Positions 26,444 to 35,387 of a DNA stretch of 64,000 nucleotides are shown here, one piece after another. How positions within the stretch are numbered: the stretch's first letter is position 1; each line of letters begins with the position of its first letter. The stretch is from Akkermansia muciniphila (GTDB lineage: Bacteria; Verrucomicrobiota; Verrucomicrobiia; Limisphaerales; F1-80-MAGS106). Below the pieces are notes generated by a model. That model ran no database searches. It saw only the letters and a program-made list of their open reading frames with translations, and was not told the DNA's origin. The position numbers were made by a program, and so were the translations under genes. The DNA lies in NCBI GenBank assembly GCA_945865375.1, contig CAMBEJ010000004.1:1-64000 (forward strand). The letters are read 5' to 3'.

Positions 26444-27631
26444 TCAACTCTGACTCAGCCGCTTCTGGGGTGCTTCGAAGAAACGAGCGTGGGCTTCTTC
26501 GAGGATTTGCGGAATCCTCCCGGCAAACGGGCTGCTCGCGATCACCTGTTGCAAATCGTTCTGGGCGGCCTTGACAGACGCCGCATTCTCTCCCGGGAAC
26601 CAGTGATCCGCTTGCCCCAGAAGGTTGTAGCGCATCTTTGCCCAACCGACCAGATCCAAGGATGTCGCATAGGTCCAGAGGCGCAGGATCTCCGTGACAT
26701 TGACGCGCCCTGGCACATCGACGTAGTGAGGCAACCCCTCAAACCATCGCGCGCACCAATCGCTTCCCAATGTCCTTAGCATCTCCTGGCGCCATCCGTT
26801 TTCAATCGGGGCAATTGTTTCCGGGATTTGATCGTAATATTGCAGTGCCGCGACGTGCTCATCGAAGTCCGTCGGGCGGGCCGCGCCACAACTGAGCGTG
26901 TGAACCTGAGGTCTGCTGAGGCAGTAAAGGTCGTTGAACTGCATGGGAGTCAGCGGACGGCACAACGCCACCAGCTTGGCAGGTGGCTCATAGAGTTTTC
27001 CACCTTTGTCGTTCGGACTGATGATAAAAAGCCCCATATCCAGGCGATTCGCCGCCTCCACCGCTCTCCAGTTGAGGTCGTTCACAAAATACCAATGAAT
27101 ATTTATGTAATCGAAGCCCGCGCTCTCCACGGCTTCCAGGATGATGTCGGTTGTGGCGTGAGTGGAGAACCCGATGAAACGCGCTCTTCCTTCGCGTTGC
27201 AATTTGCGGGCAGCCTCGAGGCATCCGCCCTTGCGCAATGCCCAATCCAGGTGTTCGCGGTTGTTGATGCCGTGAAGAGATAACAGATCCACGTGATCCA
27301 GTTGCAAATACTCCATGGACTTCTCGAAGGTCGCCACAAATTCCTCGGAGCGCGCCATCGGTGCCACCTTGGTCTGGACGATGATCTTGTCACGAGCCAC
27401 GCGAGGCAGCACCCAACCCAACTGCATCTCGGAAGAACCGTATCCGCGGGCGGTTTCGATGTGATTAATGCCCAGTTCGAGGGCGCGAAAAATCGTCGCC
27501 TCCAGATTGTCCTGTCCTTCCACGGGAACCTCCCCCGGGGACACATCCTGCCACTTGTGCTGGTAGCGCATCCCACCGCAGGAAATGACAGGCATCCGCA
27601 ATTCTGTCCGGCCAAATCGGCGATATTTCAT
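26444..27631 (-). CDS. Aldo/keto reductase
   Basis: From ATG 27631 ([20 protein letters not shown]) the protein is 395 aa with the (beta/alpha)8 aldo/keto reductase fold: [15 protein letters not shown] holds the catalytic Asp/Glu-Tyr region, [12 protein letters not shown] the substrate-side His, and [14 protein letters not shown] the later barrel strands. The C-terminal ~110 residues extend beyond the barrel and have no clear motif. The upstream in-frame extension to 27781 reads through a TCGTAA repeat and is rejected. Substrate unknown; NAD(P)H-dependent by family. Confidence 0.88.
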   Translation of the reverse strand: MKYRRFGRTELRMPVISCGGMRYQHKWQDVSPGEVPVEGQDNLEATIFRALELGINHIETARGYGSSEMQLGWVLPRVARDKIIVQTKVAPMARSEEFVATFEKSMEYLQLDHVDLLSLHGINNREHLDWALRKGGCLEAARKLQREGRARFIGFSTHATTDIILEAVESAGFDYINIHWYFVNDLNWRAVEAANRLDMGLFIISPNDKGGKLYEPPAKLVALCRPLTPMQFNDLYCLSRPQVHTLSCGAARPTDFDEHVAALQYYDQIPETIAPIENGWRQEMLRTLGSDWCARWFEGLPHYVDVPGRVNVTEILRLWTYATSLDLVGWAKMRYNLLGQADHWFPGENAASVKAAQNDLQQVIASSPFAGRIPQILEEAHARFFEAPQKRLSQS

Positions 27632-28117
27632 GGAGTCAGAGCATGACAATCTCCCTGGAGGAGCGCAACACTGGCGACACCACTCATTGCGGGATGGGCG
27701 CAACTCAGATTTTTCGTCCTCGCGTTTCCTACTCGTAATCGTAATCGTAATCGTAATCCAATGAACCGCCGATTCGACCACTACGAAAAGCTGGAGGTTT
27801 ACCTTTTGACAATGCCCGTGGCCTCGTTTTGGAAAGCGCCGCTGCCCTGGATGCGCTCGTGGCCAAAGGCCGATGTCCTGGGCAGGAAGTTCTGACAGGA
27901 CCGGACTGCCTGTGGAGCGTCGTTTCGATGCTGGTCGCCTAGATAAAGGTCAACTCTGATTATTGGTTGCACGAGGGAAACCCGGGATAGGATTACGATT
28001 ACGATTACGATTACGATTACGAGAAGATCCTGAAAAATCTGAGATGCGCACTACCCACCTGAATAATTACGAAAAACATTGCACTCCATGCGGGCTGTGG
28101 TTTTTTGAGAGAAGCAA
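27632..28117. other. Non-coding gap flanked by inverted hexamer runs
   Basis: Between the divergent aldo/keto reductase and aminotransferase genes. It contains inverted TCGTAA and GATTAC hexamer runs about 230 bp apart (annotated separately). Between them a short stretch reads [16 protein letters not shown], with no family match. Confidence 0.5.
27733..28023. repeat. Inverted pair of TCGTAA/GATTAC hexamer arrays
   Basis: A run of about four and a half TCGTAA hexamers occupies 27733-27759, and a complementary run of five GATTAC hexamers occupies 27991-28023. The two arms could pair over roughly 27 bp and enclose 231 bp. Similar runs occur near 19754 and at 63705-63790, so this is a recurring structural element of the genome. 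Confidence 0.85.
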
Positions 28118-29407
28118 ATGAAAGATATCGTTCCACCCCCCCCCATTGTTCATAACCAATTCGAAACCGTTAGGGAGCTATTCACCCGGCACGTGATGCC
28201 AACCTATGGCAGATTCGACATCGCCTTGAGCCATGGAGCGGGAAGTTACGTCTGGGATGTGTCGGGAAGGCGCTACCTGGATCTTGGGGGCGGCATCGCG
28301 GTCTGCGCCCTCGGACACGCCAATCAGGAAATCACCCAGGCGTTGATCTCGCAGTCGCAAAAACTCGTTCACGTCTCAAACCTCTACTACAGCGAACCCC
28401 AAGGGCGTCTCGCCCAACAGATCACACGTCATTTGTCCGGTGGAAAAGTGTTTTTCTGCAACAGCGGCGCGGAGGCCAACGAAGGGCTGTACAAGCTGGC
28501 CCGAAAATATGGCCACGAAGAAGGACGCTTCGAGATCATCACCGCCCACAACTCCTTCCACGGACGAACTCTGGCGGGCATTTCGGCCACAGGCCAGGAG
28601 AAGATCAAGAAAGGATTCGAACCCCTTGTTGCCGGGTTCCAGCACGTTCCGTTCAACGACATAGAAGCCCTGGAAAACGCGATTTCACCGGCGACCGTCG
28701 CGGTTCTTATCGAAGGCATCCAGGGCGAAGGAGGCATCACTCCCGCAACCGCTGGCTACCTGCTCGCTTTGCGGCATTTATGCGATCACAAGAAGCTCCT
28801 TCTCATGATGGATGGAGTTCAATGCGGGCACTTCCGCACCGGCCGGTTTCAAAGCTTCCAACGAATCCTCGAGGACGACCCGCTTGCTTCCGGGTTTCAG
28901 CCGGACGCAATTTCCATGGCAAAGTCGCTGGGGGGAGGTTTTCCGATGGGCGCTTTTTGGGTCCGAGGGCCTCACGCCGATTTGCTCGGCCCCGGATCGC
29001 ACGCCACGACTTTTGGCGGCACGCCCTTGGGTTGTGCGGTAGCCTTGAAGGTGCTCGAGGTCATCGAGCGCGATCGACTCGACCAAAACGCACGCGTCCT
29101 TGGGGAATGGATCAAGTCGGAGCTGGAGTCGCTGGCCCGGCATCACCCTGGGGTCGTGAGATCAGCGCGAGGCATGGGGTTGATGCTGGGACTTGAATTG
29201 TGCGACAAGGAACAAGCTCCGGGTTTTGATCGGAACGAAAAATCTCCCGCATTGCAGTTCGTGAACAAACTGCACGAGAAGGGAGTTCTGACCATCCCCA
29301 GCGGCAATCAGATCGTGCGGCTGTTACCCCCACTGAATTTGTCGCGACATCAAGCTGAGGAAGGCATTGAAATCATCGCCCAGACAGCCCAAGAGTTCGA
29401 CGTCTGA
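28118..29407 (+). CDS. argD: Class III PLP aminotransferase, acetylornithine aminotransferase-like
   Basis: A 429-residue fold-type I aminotransferase. It has GGGIAVCALGHANQEI, FFCNSGAEANEGLYKLARKY (cofactor phosphate loop), HNSFHGRTLAGISATGQ, EGIQGEGGI, MMDGVQCGHFRTGRF with the PLP-binding Asp, and ISMAKSLGGGFPMGAFW with the Schiff-base Lys. The order and spacing match ArgD (arginine synthesis). The usual DEVQ is DGVQ here. No other arginine gene is adjacent, so a related omega-amino acid transaminase cannot be excluded. Confidence 0.8.
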   Translation: MKDIVPPPPIVHNQFETVRELFTRHVMPTYGRFDIALSHGAGSYVWDVSGRRYLDLGGGIAVCALGHANQEITQALISQSQKLVHVSNLYYSEPQGRLAQQITRHLSGGKVFFCNSGAEANEGLYKLARKYGHEEGRFEIITAHNSFHGRTLAGISATGQEKIKKGFEPLVAGFQHVPFNDIEALENAISPATVAVLIEGIQGEGGITPATAGYLLALRHLCDHKKLLLMMDGVQCGHFRTGRFQSFQRILEDDPLASGFQPDAISMAKSLGGGFPMGAFWVRGPHADLLGPGSHATTFGGTPLGCAVALKVLEVIERDRLDQNARVLGEWIKSELESLARHHPGVVRSARGMGLMLGLELCDKEQAPGFDRNEKSPALQFVNKLHEKGVLTIPSGNQIVRLLPPLNLSRHQAEEGIEIIAQTAQEFDV

Positions 29408-29435
29408 ACCCAGGCATCGACGTGTAGAAAATCCC

Positions 29436-29750
29436 TCAGTAGCGAGGGACAGACGAATCCACGAACAACGACCAGGCTTCAATCCCGCCGTCCATATTCC
29501 GGACGTCTCGAAACCCCGACTCTCTCAAAAATGCGGCGGCATGCAGGCTCCGAACTCCGTGGTGGCAATACACCACGATCGTTCGCGTCTTCCAGCCTTC
29601 GATTTCCTGCAACCGCCCCGGAATTTCGCGCAACGGTATCAGCTTGGAATTGGGCAACGACGCCAATGTGTGTTCCTCGGGTTGCCGCACATCCAGCAAA
29701 AATGGAGGGTGCTCCGATGCTAGGCTGGCGGACACTTCTTTTGGGCTCAT
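29436..29750 (-). CDS. Rhodanese-domain protein
   Basis: A single rhodanese domain of 104 aa. It has FLLDVRQPEEH near the start, VYCHHGVRS with the catalytic persulfide Cys, and FRDVRNMDGGIEAW near the end. Single-domain rhodaneses carry or transfer sulfane sulfur. It lies 20 bp downstream of trxB on the same strand, so the pair may be one transcript in thiol/redox metabolism. Confidence 0.9.
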   Translation of the reverse strand: MSPKEVSASLASEHPPFLLDVRQPEEHTLASLPNSKLIPLREIPGRLQEIEGWKTRTIVVYCHHGVRSLHAAAFLRESGFRDVRNMDGGIEAWSLFVDSSVPRY

Positions 29751-29770
29751 TCAGGCGCTCCAGAGGAAAA

Positions 29771-30700
29771 TCAAGAATTCAGGCCCGCCAAGTAACGCTC
29801 TACATCGATCGCGGCGGCGCAGCCCAAACCGGCGGCCGTGACCGCCTGCCGATAAACGTGATCGGAGCAATCGCCTGCGACAAACACACCCGTCACATTG
29901 GTTTCCGTGCCGTGCTTCGGAATGATGTAGCCGTTCTCGTCCATATCGATGATCCCCTTGAAAAGTTTCGTGTTGGGAACATGCCCGATCGCGACAAACA
30001 CACCGGCGCAGTCGAGGACAATCTCTTCATTCGATTTGAGATTCTTCACGCGCACCCCGGTCACCTTGTCCAGGTTCACATCCAGCACCTCCGTCACGAG
30101 CGAATCCCAGACCGGCTTGATCTTGGGATTTGCCAGGGTGCGCGAAGCCATGATACGGGAGGCGCGCAAGGAGTCGCGGCGGTGAATCAAGTAAACTTCG
30201 GAGGCAAACCTCGTCAGATACATGGCCTCCTCGCAAGCCGAATCCCCGCCTCCCACGACGACCAGGGGTTTGTTTCGGAACATCGGAAGCGCGCCATCGC
30301 AGGTCGCGCAGTAGGTGACACCCTTTTTCTCGAGCCGATCCTCGCTTTCCAACCCCAAATGTTTGTGCCCTGCTCCGCTGGCGATGATCAGTGATTTAGT
30401 TTCAATAAGATCCCCATCGACGTCCAATCGGAAGGGGCGTTGGTCTAAATTCACCGACTCGAGCGTGGCAAATTTGACGCGGGCACCGAACTTCTCAGCC
30501 TGCTTTTGCATCCGTGTCATCAGCTCGTAACCATCCACGCCTTCAGGAAACCCTGGAAAATTTTCAACGATGCTGGTGGTGGTGAGCAGTCCGCCAGGCA
30601 TCAGGCCGGTCAGGACCAAGGGGCTAAGATTCGCGCGCGCAGTGTAAATCGCTGCGGTCAACCCCGCGCAACCCGTCCCGATAATCACGACATTTTCCAT
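29771..30700 (-). CDS. trxB: Thioredoxin reductase
   Basis: A 309-residue FAD/NADPH enzyme. It has the N-terminal GTGCAGLTAAIYTARA FAD motif, the redox-active CATC at the start of CATCDGALP, the NADPH motif VVGGGDSACEEAMYL, and the C-terminal FVAGDCSDHVYRQAVTA FAD signature. Full length with an ordinary ATG. It keeps thioredoxin reduced, and the ArsC encoded 8 kb away is of the thioredoxin-dependent type. Confidence 0.96.
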   Translation of the reverse strand: MENVVIIGTGCAGLTAAIYTARANLSPLVLTGLMPGGLLTTTSIVENFPGFPEGVDGYELMTRMQKQAEKFGARVKFATLESVNLDQRPFRLDVDGDLIETKSLIIASGAGHKHLGLESEDRLEKKGVTYCATCDGALPMFRNKPLVVVGGGDSACEEAMYLTRFASEVYLIHRRDSLRASRIMASRTLANPKIKPVWDSLVTEVLDVNLDKVTGVRVKNLKSNEEIVLDCAGVFVAIGHVPNTKLFKGIIDMDENGYIIPKHGTETNVTGVFVAGDCSDHVYRQAVTAAGLGCAAAIDVERYLAGLNS

Positions 30701-30840
30701 AAGGCGCAGAACCTATGTTCACCCCCAACGCTTTGCAAGAACGTTGGGGTCACACAACATCCTGGTTTCAAATTTGTCGGAGATGTGTTTTGTTGCGGCA
30801 GCCATTCATAACACAGCACGCGAACCAGAAAAGGAACACG

Positions 30841-31317
30841 GTGAAGACGACTCCACCCGCTCTCAATCACCCAAGGCGCTGTGCCCTCGCGCTGGCGGCG
30901 TTCCTGTGTCTTGCGCCCTGCGGCACAACCCTCGGCGCTCAGAACACCAACGCGGAACTCTCACTCGTTCAGGAAGTTCTCCACACCCTGCGGCAACCCC
31001 GCTCGAACCAGGCCGTGACAATCACGGCCCGGCTCGGTTCCCCAGTCAAATCTGTCGCTCTGGAATATCAGGTCATCGACCCGGGTAGTTACCTCTCGCT
31101 GGAGGATACGGAATACAAAACACGCTGGGTCTCCGTCTCGATGACAAATACAACCTCGAGCGCCGAGATTCGTTATGCGTCGGAAATACCGGGATCCATC
31201 CAGACACATCGCCGGTTGGTGCGGTATCGCTTCAAAACGACCGACGCCCAGGGGCGCAATGCCAGCACGCCGCCCCAGGACGACCCCGAGCCGAGATTAA
31301 TTACGATTCGGACGTGA
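30841..31317 (+). pseudogene. N-terminal fragment of a secreted CotH/lamin-tail-type protein
   Basis: A GTG at 30841 with AAGGA five bases upstream starts a signal peptide (RRCALALAAFLCLAPCGTTL) followed by NQAVTITARLGSPVKSVALEYQVI, PGSYLSLED and QTHRRLVRYRFKTTDAQG. This is the Ig-like stretch that precedes or lies within CotH-type surface proteins of Verrucomicrobia. Homology ends at DDPEPRL near 31295, after which cassette A begins. The matching C-terminal half is found at 38185-39016 on the same strand. Confidence 0.65.
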
Positions 31318-31366
31318 GATCGGTGGATTCGGAATGTGTTTCCCCAGCAAGGAGCGAAAAAGCATG

Positions 31367-32146
31367 TCATCCTTCTTCAGTCGCGGAAACAGGATGGACA
31401 TGGGAAAGCCTCACGGACGGTCCTCCTGGATAGGGATAGTGGTTTCGGTAAACATTGATCTTCATCCGAATAAGTCCTCGCACATCAGCAACGGCTGTAG
31501 AAATGATTCGCACCCGGCTATCCACATCCTCGACCCAAGTTACAGGCAAGTCGAATATCCGGTATCCCAACTTCTCAGCCAAAACCATCAACTCTGTGTC
31601 GAAAAACCATCCGGTGTCTTCGATCCATGGGAGGAGAGCATCGGCGGCGCGCCGGGTGATGGCTTTGAAACCACATTGAGCATCCGAGAATCTAGTTCGG
31701 AAAAACGCGCGAATCAGTATGTTGTAACTGCGGGAAATAATTTGGCGCTTTAGGCTGCGTGTGGTTTGTGACGCTTTCATTAAGCGCGAACCTGTCCCAA
31801 GGTCGGCTTCACCGGAACGAAGAGATTCTATCATCGGAGGGAAAGCAGAAAGGTCCGTTGAGAGATCGACATCCATGTAGCTGAGGATGTCGGCTTTGCT
31901 TTGGGTCCAGACTTGCTTCAGAGCGCGGCCCCTCCCTTTGAGCGGCAAGTCCACGACCCGAACGGCGTGATCCGTTCTTTCGATTTCGAGCGCAATCGCT
32001 AATGTGCGATCGGTCGAAGCGTTATTGGCGATAACACTTTCAAAATCAAAGCGGCAATGCTCCAGCAGAAACCTCTTCAGGGAGCGCACACTCGAGGCGA
32101 GCTGGGCTTCCTCGTTGTAAACCGGGAAGGTGATATTGACCAGCAT
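31367..32146 (-). CDS. Family 2 glycosyltransferase, dolichol-phosphate-mannose-synthase type (cassette A)
   Basis: I use ATG 32146 (MLVNITFPVYNEEAQLA), since the longer frame runs into the pseudopilin gene. The 259-residue protein has [27 protein letters not shown] with the DxD-like metal site, and [13 protein letters not shown], the pattern of GT2 enzymes that transfer a sugar to polyprenyl phosphate. No membrane anchor is obvious. Its closest relative in the window is the GT2 at 47871-48659; the two share most motifs. It is the last gene of cassette A. Confidence 0.88.
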   Translation of the reverse strand: MLVNITFPVYNEEAQLASSVRSLKRFLLEHCRFDFESVIANNASTDRTLAIALEIERTDHAVRVVDLPLKGRGRALKQVWTQSKADILSYMDVDLSTDLSAFPPMIESLRSGEADLGTGSRLMKASQTTRSLKRQIISRSYNILIRAFFRTRFSDAQCGFKAITRRAADALLPWIEDTGWFFDTELMVLAEKLGYRIFDLPVTWVEDVDSRVRIISTAVADVRGLIRMKINVYRNHYPYPGGPSVRLSHVHPVSATEEG

Positions 32147-32175
32147 GCGATTCCTGTGTAACAGCGTCTCATCCG

Positions 32176-32964
32176 CTACCACCAGAAGGTAGGTTCCCGC
32201 TCGGTTCGCGGAATAGTGTCTAAGAAGCTTTTTCTTGCCGCATGCCCGTCGGCAAAGAAGGCGTTGCAACGCTCAGGCAGATTTTTGTAAAGATGCGCGG
32301 CGCCGTGTTCAACTGTTTTACCATTGATCAAGTAGCCTCCGCCCAATCCCGAATACTTATTCAAAGCGCGATTATTGGTATTGCTTCCCGCTGAAATAAT
32401 TGGATCCGCCACTAGCACAGCCACGGTGGGCGCCACCAGGCTCGAGCTGAGTTCGGGCGCATTTTGAAACTCGTCGCGAATAATCGGCGCCAGAGTTGTG
32501 AGGGAATAGAATGTATTGGCTTTTCGCACCCGAGGGGCGCCGCGTGTAGCAATGCAATACCCGATCACGCGATAATTGGTGCTATAATTCCAAGCTCCAT
32601 CAGAAAGAAGTTCTCCTCTAGTGGGGCAGCCAAGAATGCGTCGCGTGGCTCCATAAGATAGAAGTTTCTCGCAAATCTGGACAGGAACGTCCCAAGCTCG
32701 GTTGCCCTGGACAAGGTTCGTGTCGTCGCGGAAACTCAATGAAGGAAGCAACCCGTGGTAGTCATCGGCGTACATGGTCAAAGCCATGCCCACCTGACGA
32801 AGGTTGTTTAAACAAGTCACGCCCGCCACTTTTCGTTTGATTGTTCCTAAGCTACTCACACCTAGCGAGGCAAGACTCGCAATAATAGCGATCGTAACCA
32901 GCAACTCCAGCAGGGTGAATGCCCCCCGAGGTCGTCGGCTGCTAGTTCCTGGAAAAACACGCAT
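32176..32964 (-). CDS. Type II secretion/type IV pilus-like pseudopilin (DUF1559-type), cassette A
   Basis: A 262-residue protein with a class III prepilin leader: RRPRGAFTLLELLVTIAIIASLASLGV, cut here after FTLLELLVTIAII, with the cleavage Gly and Glu at +5. The large C-terminal domain has CLNNLRQVGMALTMYADDY and ends with the FFADGHA motif typical of the expanded pseudopilin families of Planctomycetes and Verrucomicrobia. It lies 6 bp downstream of the GT39-like gene. A paralog is at 47027-47893. Confidence 0.9.
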   Translation of the reverse strand: MRVFPGTSSRRPRGAFTLLELLVTIAIIASLASLGVSSLGTIKRKVAGVTCLNNLRQVGMALTMYADDYHGLLPSLSFRDDTNLVQGNRAWDVPVQICEKLLSYGATRRILGCPTRGELLSDGAWNYSTNYRVIGYCIATRGAPRVRKANTFYSLTTLAPIIRDEFQNAPELSSSLVAPTVAVLVADPIISAGSNTNNRALNKYSGLGGGYLINGKTVEHGAAHLYKNLPERCNAFFADGHAARKSFLDTIPRTEREPTFWW

Positions 32965-32970
32965 AATGGC

Positions 32971-34518
32971 CTAAACAGTCATCAACGACGATTTGTCGCA
33001 CATATTATTTACTTCTTGGGCACAATTGTTGTTGGCGACATCACTGGTTTGAGTTCGCCAAACCGCCAAAAGATAAAGCCCCGCCGTGAAGGCAAGAAGT
33101 AACGAATAATGAACGATAAAACCATCGCCTCGGCTAAGCCCTAGAAGACTCCACACTGTAGGCGCCAGTTTGCCATCAAGAAAAGCATTCAACAAGACTT
33201 CTCTAAAAGGATCACGCTCGCCATAGGACATCGGATGAGTCAATACGGCGAAGCCCGCCATCGCTATTCCTAGCGCACCAAGCGCGGCGACCACTTTACC
33301 GTGACGACGCGCTGCTTCGGCAACTGCGGGGATGAAGAAACTCAGAATCGGTGCCAGATAACGTGGACCGAAGGAAACTCCCGCGAGCCATTCGAACTCA
33401 CGCCCAGACATTACTACCACTTGCACAAGGATACATCCATAACAAAACAAAGTGAGTTTGGGACGAGCTCTGAACAAGAAACCAAAACCCACCAAAGCCG
33501 TCAGCAAAACCGGAGACCAGAAAAAGAGCCCGCGCTCAGGGCTAAAGAGCAAAATCCAGGCGAGTTTCAAAGAAGGCAATCGAATGCCGTACAAACCTTC
33601 CTGCATCCCCGGGAAACTGGCTTGATAACTGTAGGGAAGTTGCAAAGAATGTCCTATGGTTTTCCAGCTGTAGAACGCAATCGAGGCAAGCGGCACGGCG
33701 GCACCGATCGAGATACATTTAAATGCTTTCAACTTGAGCTTCCAAACGCCCCAGCAACTTAGAGCCACGACAGTGAGCCCACTCGTGTATTCACTTGCCA
33801 GAGCGGTTCCCAGGCAAAAGCCGGCAATCACCAAATCCTTTTTGTCAGGCCCATCTTCGCCTCCGAAAACTCGAAGGCAACAGGCAGCGACGACCAAGCA
33901 GGCAACGACAAGTCCATGGGAAAACAGCACGGTTGAATAGATAAGCGGCATGCCTCCAAGGAGAACACTCCCTGTGGTTAACCAAGCAATCGCCTGGCCG
34001 TAGATTTTTTCCAGAGTTTTCACGGCAATCCATGTCGCAATGCCGAGGGATGGAGCAAGAAGGGTCGCGGCACAAATCCAACTAAGAATGAACCAGGCGT
34101 TCTTTGATTCCAAATCGTGACCGAGGGCTTTCAATATCCTCGCTCCACTCCAATAAAACGGCAGCATTAAAAAGGATACTCCGGGTGCTTTGTCGCTATA
34201 GTAGTGGCCATTCGCGAACGCCTTGTCAGGAGTGTTCTCATGATAGTCATCAATATGCCACATACTTTTGACCGCAAGCGAATGCAGGAAATTCTGTCGG
34301 GAGATCGCCGTAGGCTTTTCGAAGAACGATTGATGAAGGCATGCCGTCCATAAGGCGACGCAGATTCCACAAAACGCGGCGAACCTGGAATCTAGAAATG
34401 GAATGACTTTGATGATGGAGATGCCTAAGAGTTGCGATATTTTCTCAGGAAAATACAAAACAAGCTTGCCCCCAATCCCACTCCCCCGACCAAAAGAGGC
34501 CAGTAACGAGGAATCCAT
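32971..34518 (-). CDS. GT39-like polytopic membrane protein (cassette A)
   Basis: A 515-residue protein with about eleven hydrophobic segments. Its lumenal loop has DDYHENTPDKAFANGHYYSD followed by KAPG, and later LPYSYQASFPGMQEGLYGI, LLFSPERGLFFWSP and FGPRYLAPILSF, resembling dolichyl-phosphate-mannose-type glycosyltransferases. It is clearly paralogous to 50445-51845. The first 30 codons overlap the upstream gene by 94 bp, which is unusually long, so the true start may lie further in. A role in transferring a lipid-linked sugar made by the adjacent GT2 is plausible. Confidence 0.75.
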   Translation of the reverse strand: MDSSLLASFGRGSGIGGKLVLYFPEKISQLLGISIIKVIPFLDSRFAAFCGICVALWTACLHQSFFEKPTAISRQNFLHSLAVKSMWHIDDYHENTPDKAFANGHYYSDKAPGVSFLMLPFYWSGARILKALGHDLESKNAWFILSWICAATLLAPSLGIATWIAVKTLEKIYGQAIAWLTTGSVLLGGMPLIYSTVLFSHGLVVACLVVAACCLRVFGGEDGPDKKDLVIAGFCLGTALASEYTSGLTVVALSCWGVWKLKLKAFKCISIGAAVPLASIAFYSWKTIGHSLQLPYSYQASFPGMQEGLYGIRLPSLKLAWILLFSPERGLFFWSPVLLTALVGFGFLFRARPKLTLFCYGCILVQVVVMSGREFEWLAGVSFGPRYLAPILSFFIPAVAEAARRHGKVVAALGALGIAMAGFAVLTHPMSYGERDPFREVLLNAFLDGKLAPTVWSLLGLSRGDGFIVHYSLLLAFTAGLYLLAVWRTQTSDVANNNCAQEVNNMCDKSSLMTV

Positions 34519-35387
34519 TGGAATTTTCTCCGTAACTCCGCACTGGAATAAAGGAGGTTTCCGCTGAGAGTTGCCAATGAGATGGGTTCATGATTGGACT
34601 TGGAGCTAATTATTTTTCCAGAAAACAGGTCCAGAACTTTGGCAAATTTCCATTCTTTAGGTCCAGAGAGGCTTGCGGGAATAAGTCCCTCGCCAAAAAT
34701 TCTTCGTGAAAGTACGGATGGATGAATCGGGCGGGGATTCGAAATATGCCAGGTTGCCACTTCTACGAGCTGATTTGGATTCCCCAAAGCGATGTGAAGC
34801 GATATATCAGTCGGCACCCGTGCTTGAGCAATCAGAGTCTTAAAGTTCTTCAAAATCCACACTGCCTTTTCCGGAAACCGCCCAGATTTTAGATGAACTT
34901 TTACCTCGTCACCATCAGGCCAGCTGTTCCAAACGCGAATATGTTCCGGAAGAACGACCCGGTTATCAATCTCGAGAGTTAGTTCTTCGGTATGTCGCAT
35001 TTGCTGCAGTTGGGCCAAAGCTCCAGGAACAAACAAAGCACAATTGGGAGCAAGGGGCCAACCGAACTGTGACTCGAACATACCGGGACTCTCCGAGCGT
35101 CGGCAGACTGTGAGGAGCTTGTGTTGCCCTCGTCCTTCCATGTCGTGTATGGCAAATCCAAATATTCCGTCAGTCGTAAGAAACGCGTAATCTTTCTGAC
35201 CGACAATAATTGATCCAGCCTTCGCTGCTTCAGTCAGACCGAGGATTGGGACGGGGTGCTGATGAAAAGCCACCTCAAATTGCAACGCAGTATCATCGGC
35301 GGCAACGATCTCCCTCTTCTGTCCGGCGACCGAAGCAGCGACCATCAGAACGGTCGAGACCAAAACTCGCGCAAAGATCTTAGCCAT
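34425..35387 (-). CDS. Exported single-pass membrane protein, unknown function (cassette A)
   Basis: A 320-residue protein with an N-terminal signal (ARVLVSTVLMVAASVAG), an extracytoplasmic domain, and a C-terminal membrane anchor (YWPLLVGGVGLGASLFCIFL) followed by basic residues. I recognise no family. It overlaps the upstream gene by 8 bp and shares with it the signal-domain-anchor plan, so the two may be partners on the cell surface or periplasmic face. Confidence 0.65.
   Translation of the reverse strand: MAKIFARVLVSTVLMVAASVAGQKREIVAADDTALQFEVAFHQHPVPILGLTEAAKAGSIIVGQKDYAFLTTDGIFGFAIHDMEGRGQHKLLTVCRRSESPGMFESQFGWPLAPNCALFVPGALAQLQQMRHTEELTLEIDNRVVLPEHIRVWNSWPDGDEVKVHLKSGRFPEKAVWILKNFKTLIAQARVPTDISLHIALGNPNQLVEVATWHISNPRPIHPSVLSRRIFGEGLIPASLSGPKEWKFAKVLDLFSGKIISSKSNHEPISLATLSGNLLYSSAELRRKFQWIPRYWPLLVGGVGLGASLFCIFLRKYRNS

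Noticed and set aside
27733-28023. Hexamer runs considered as a CRISPR or phase-variable tract
   Set aside because: Six-base unit without spacers and outside any gene.
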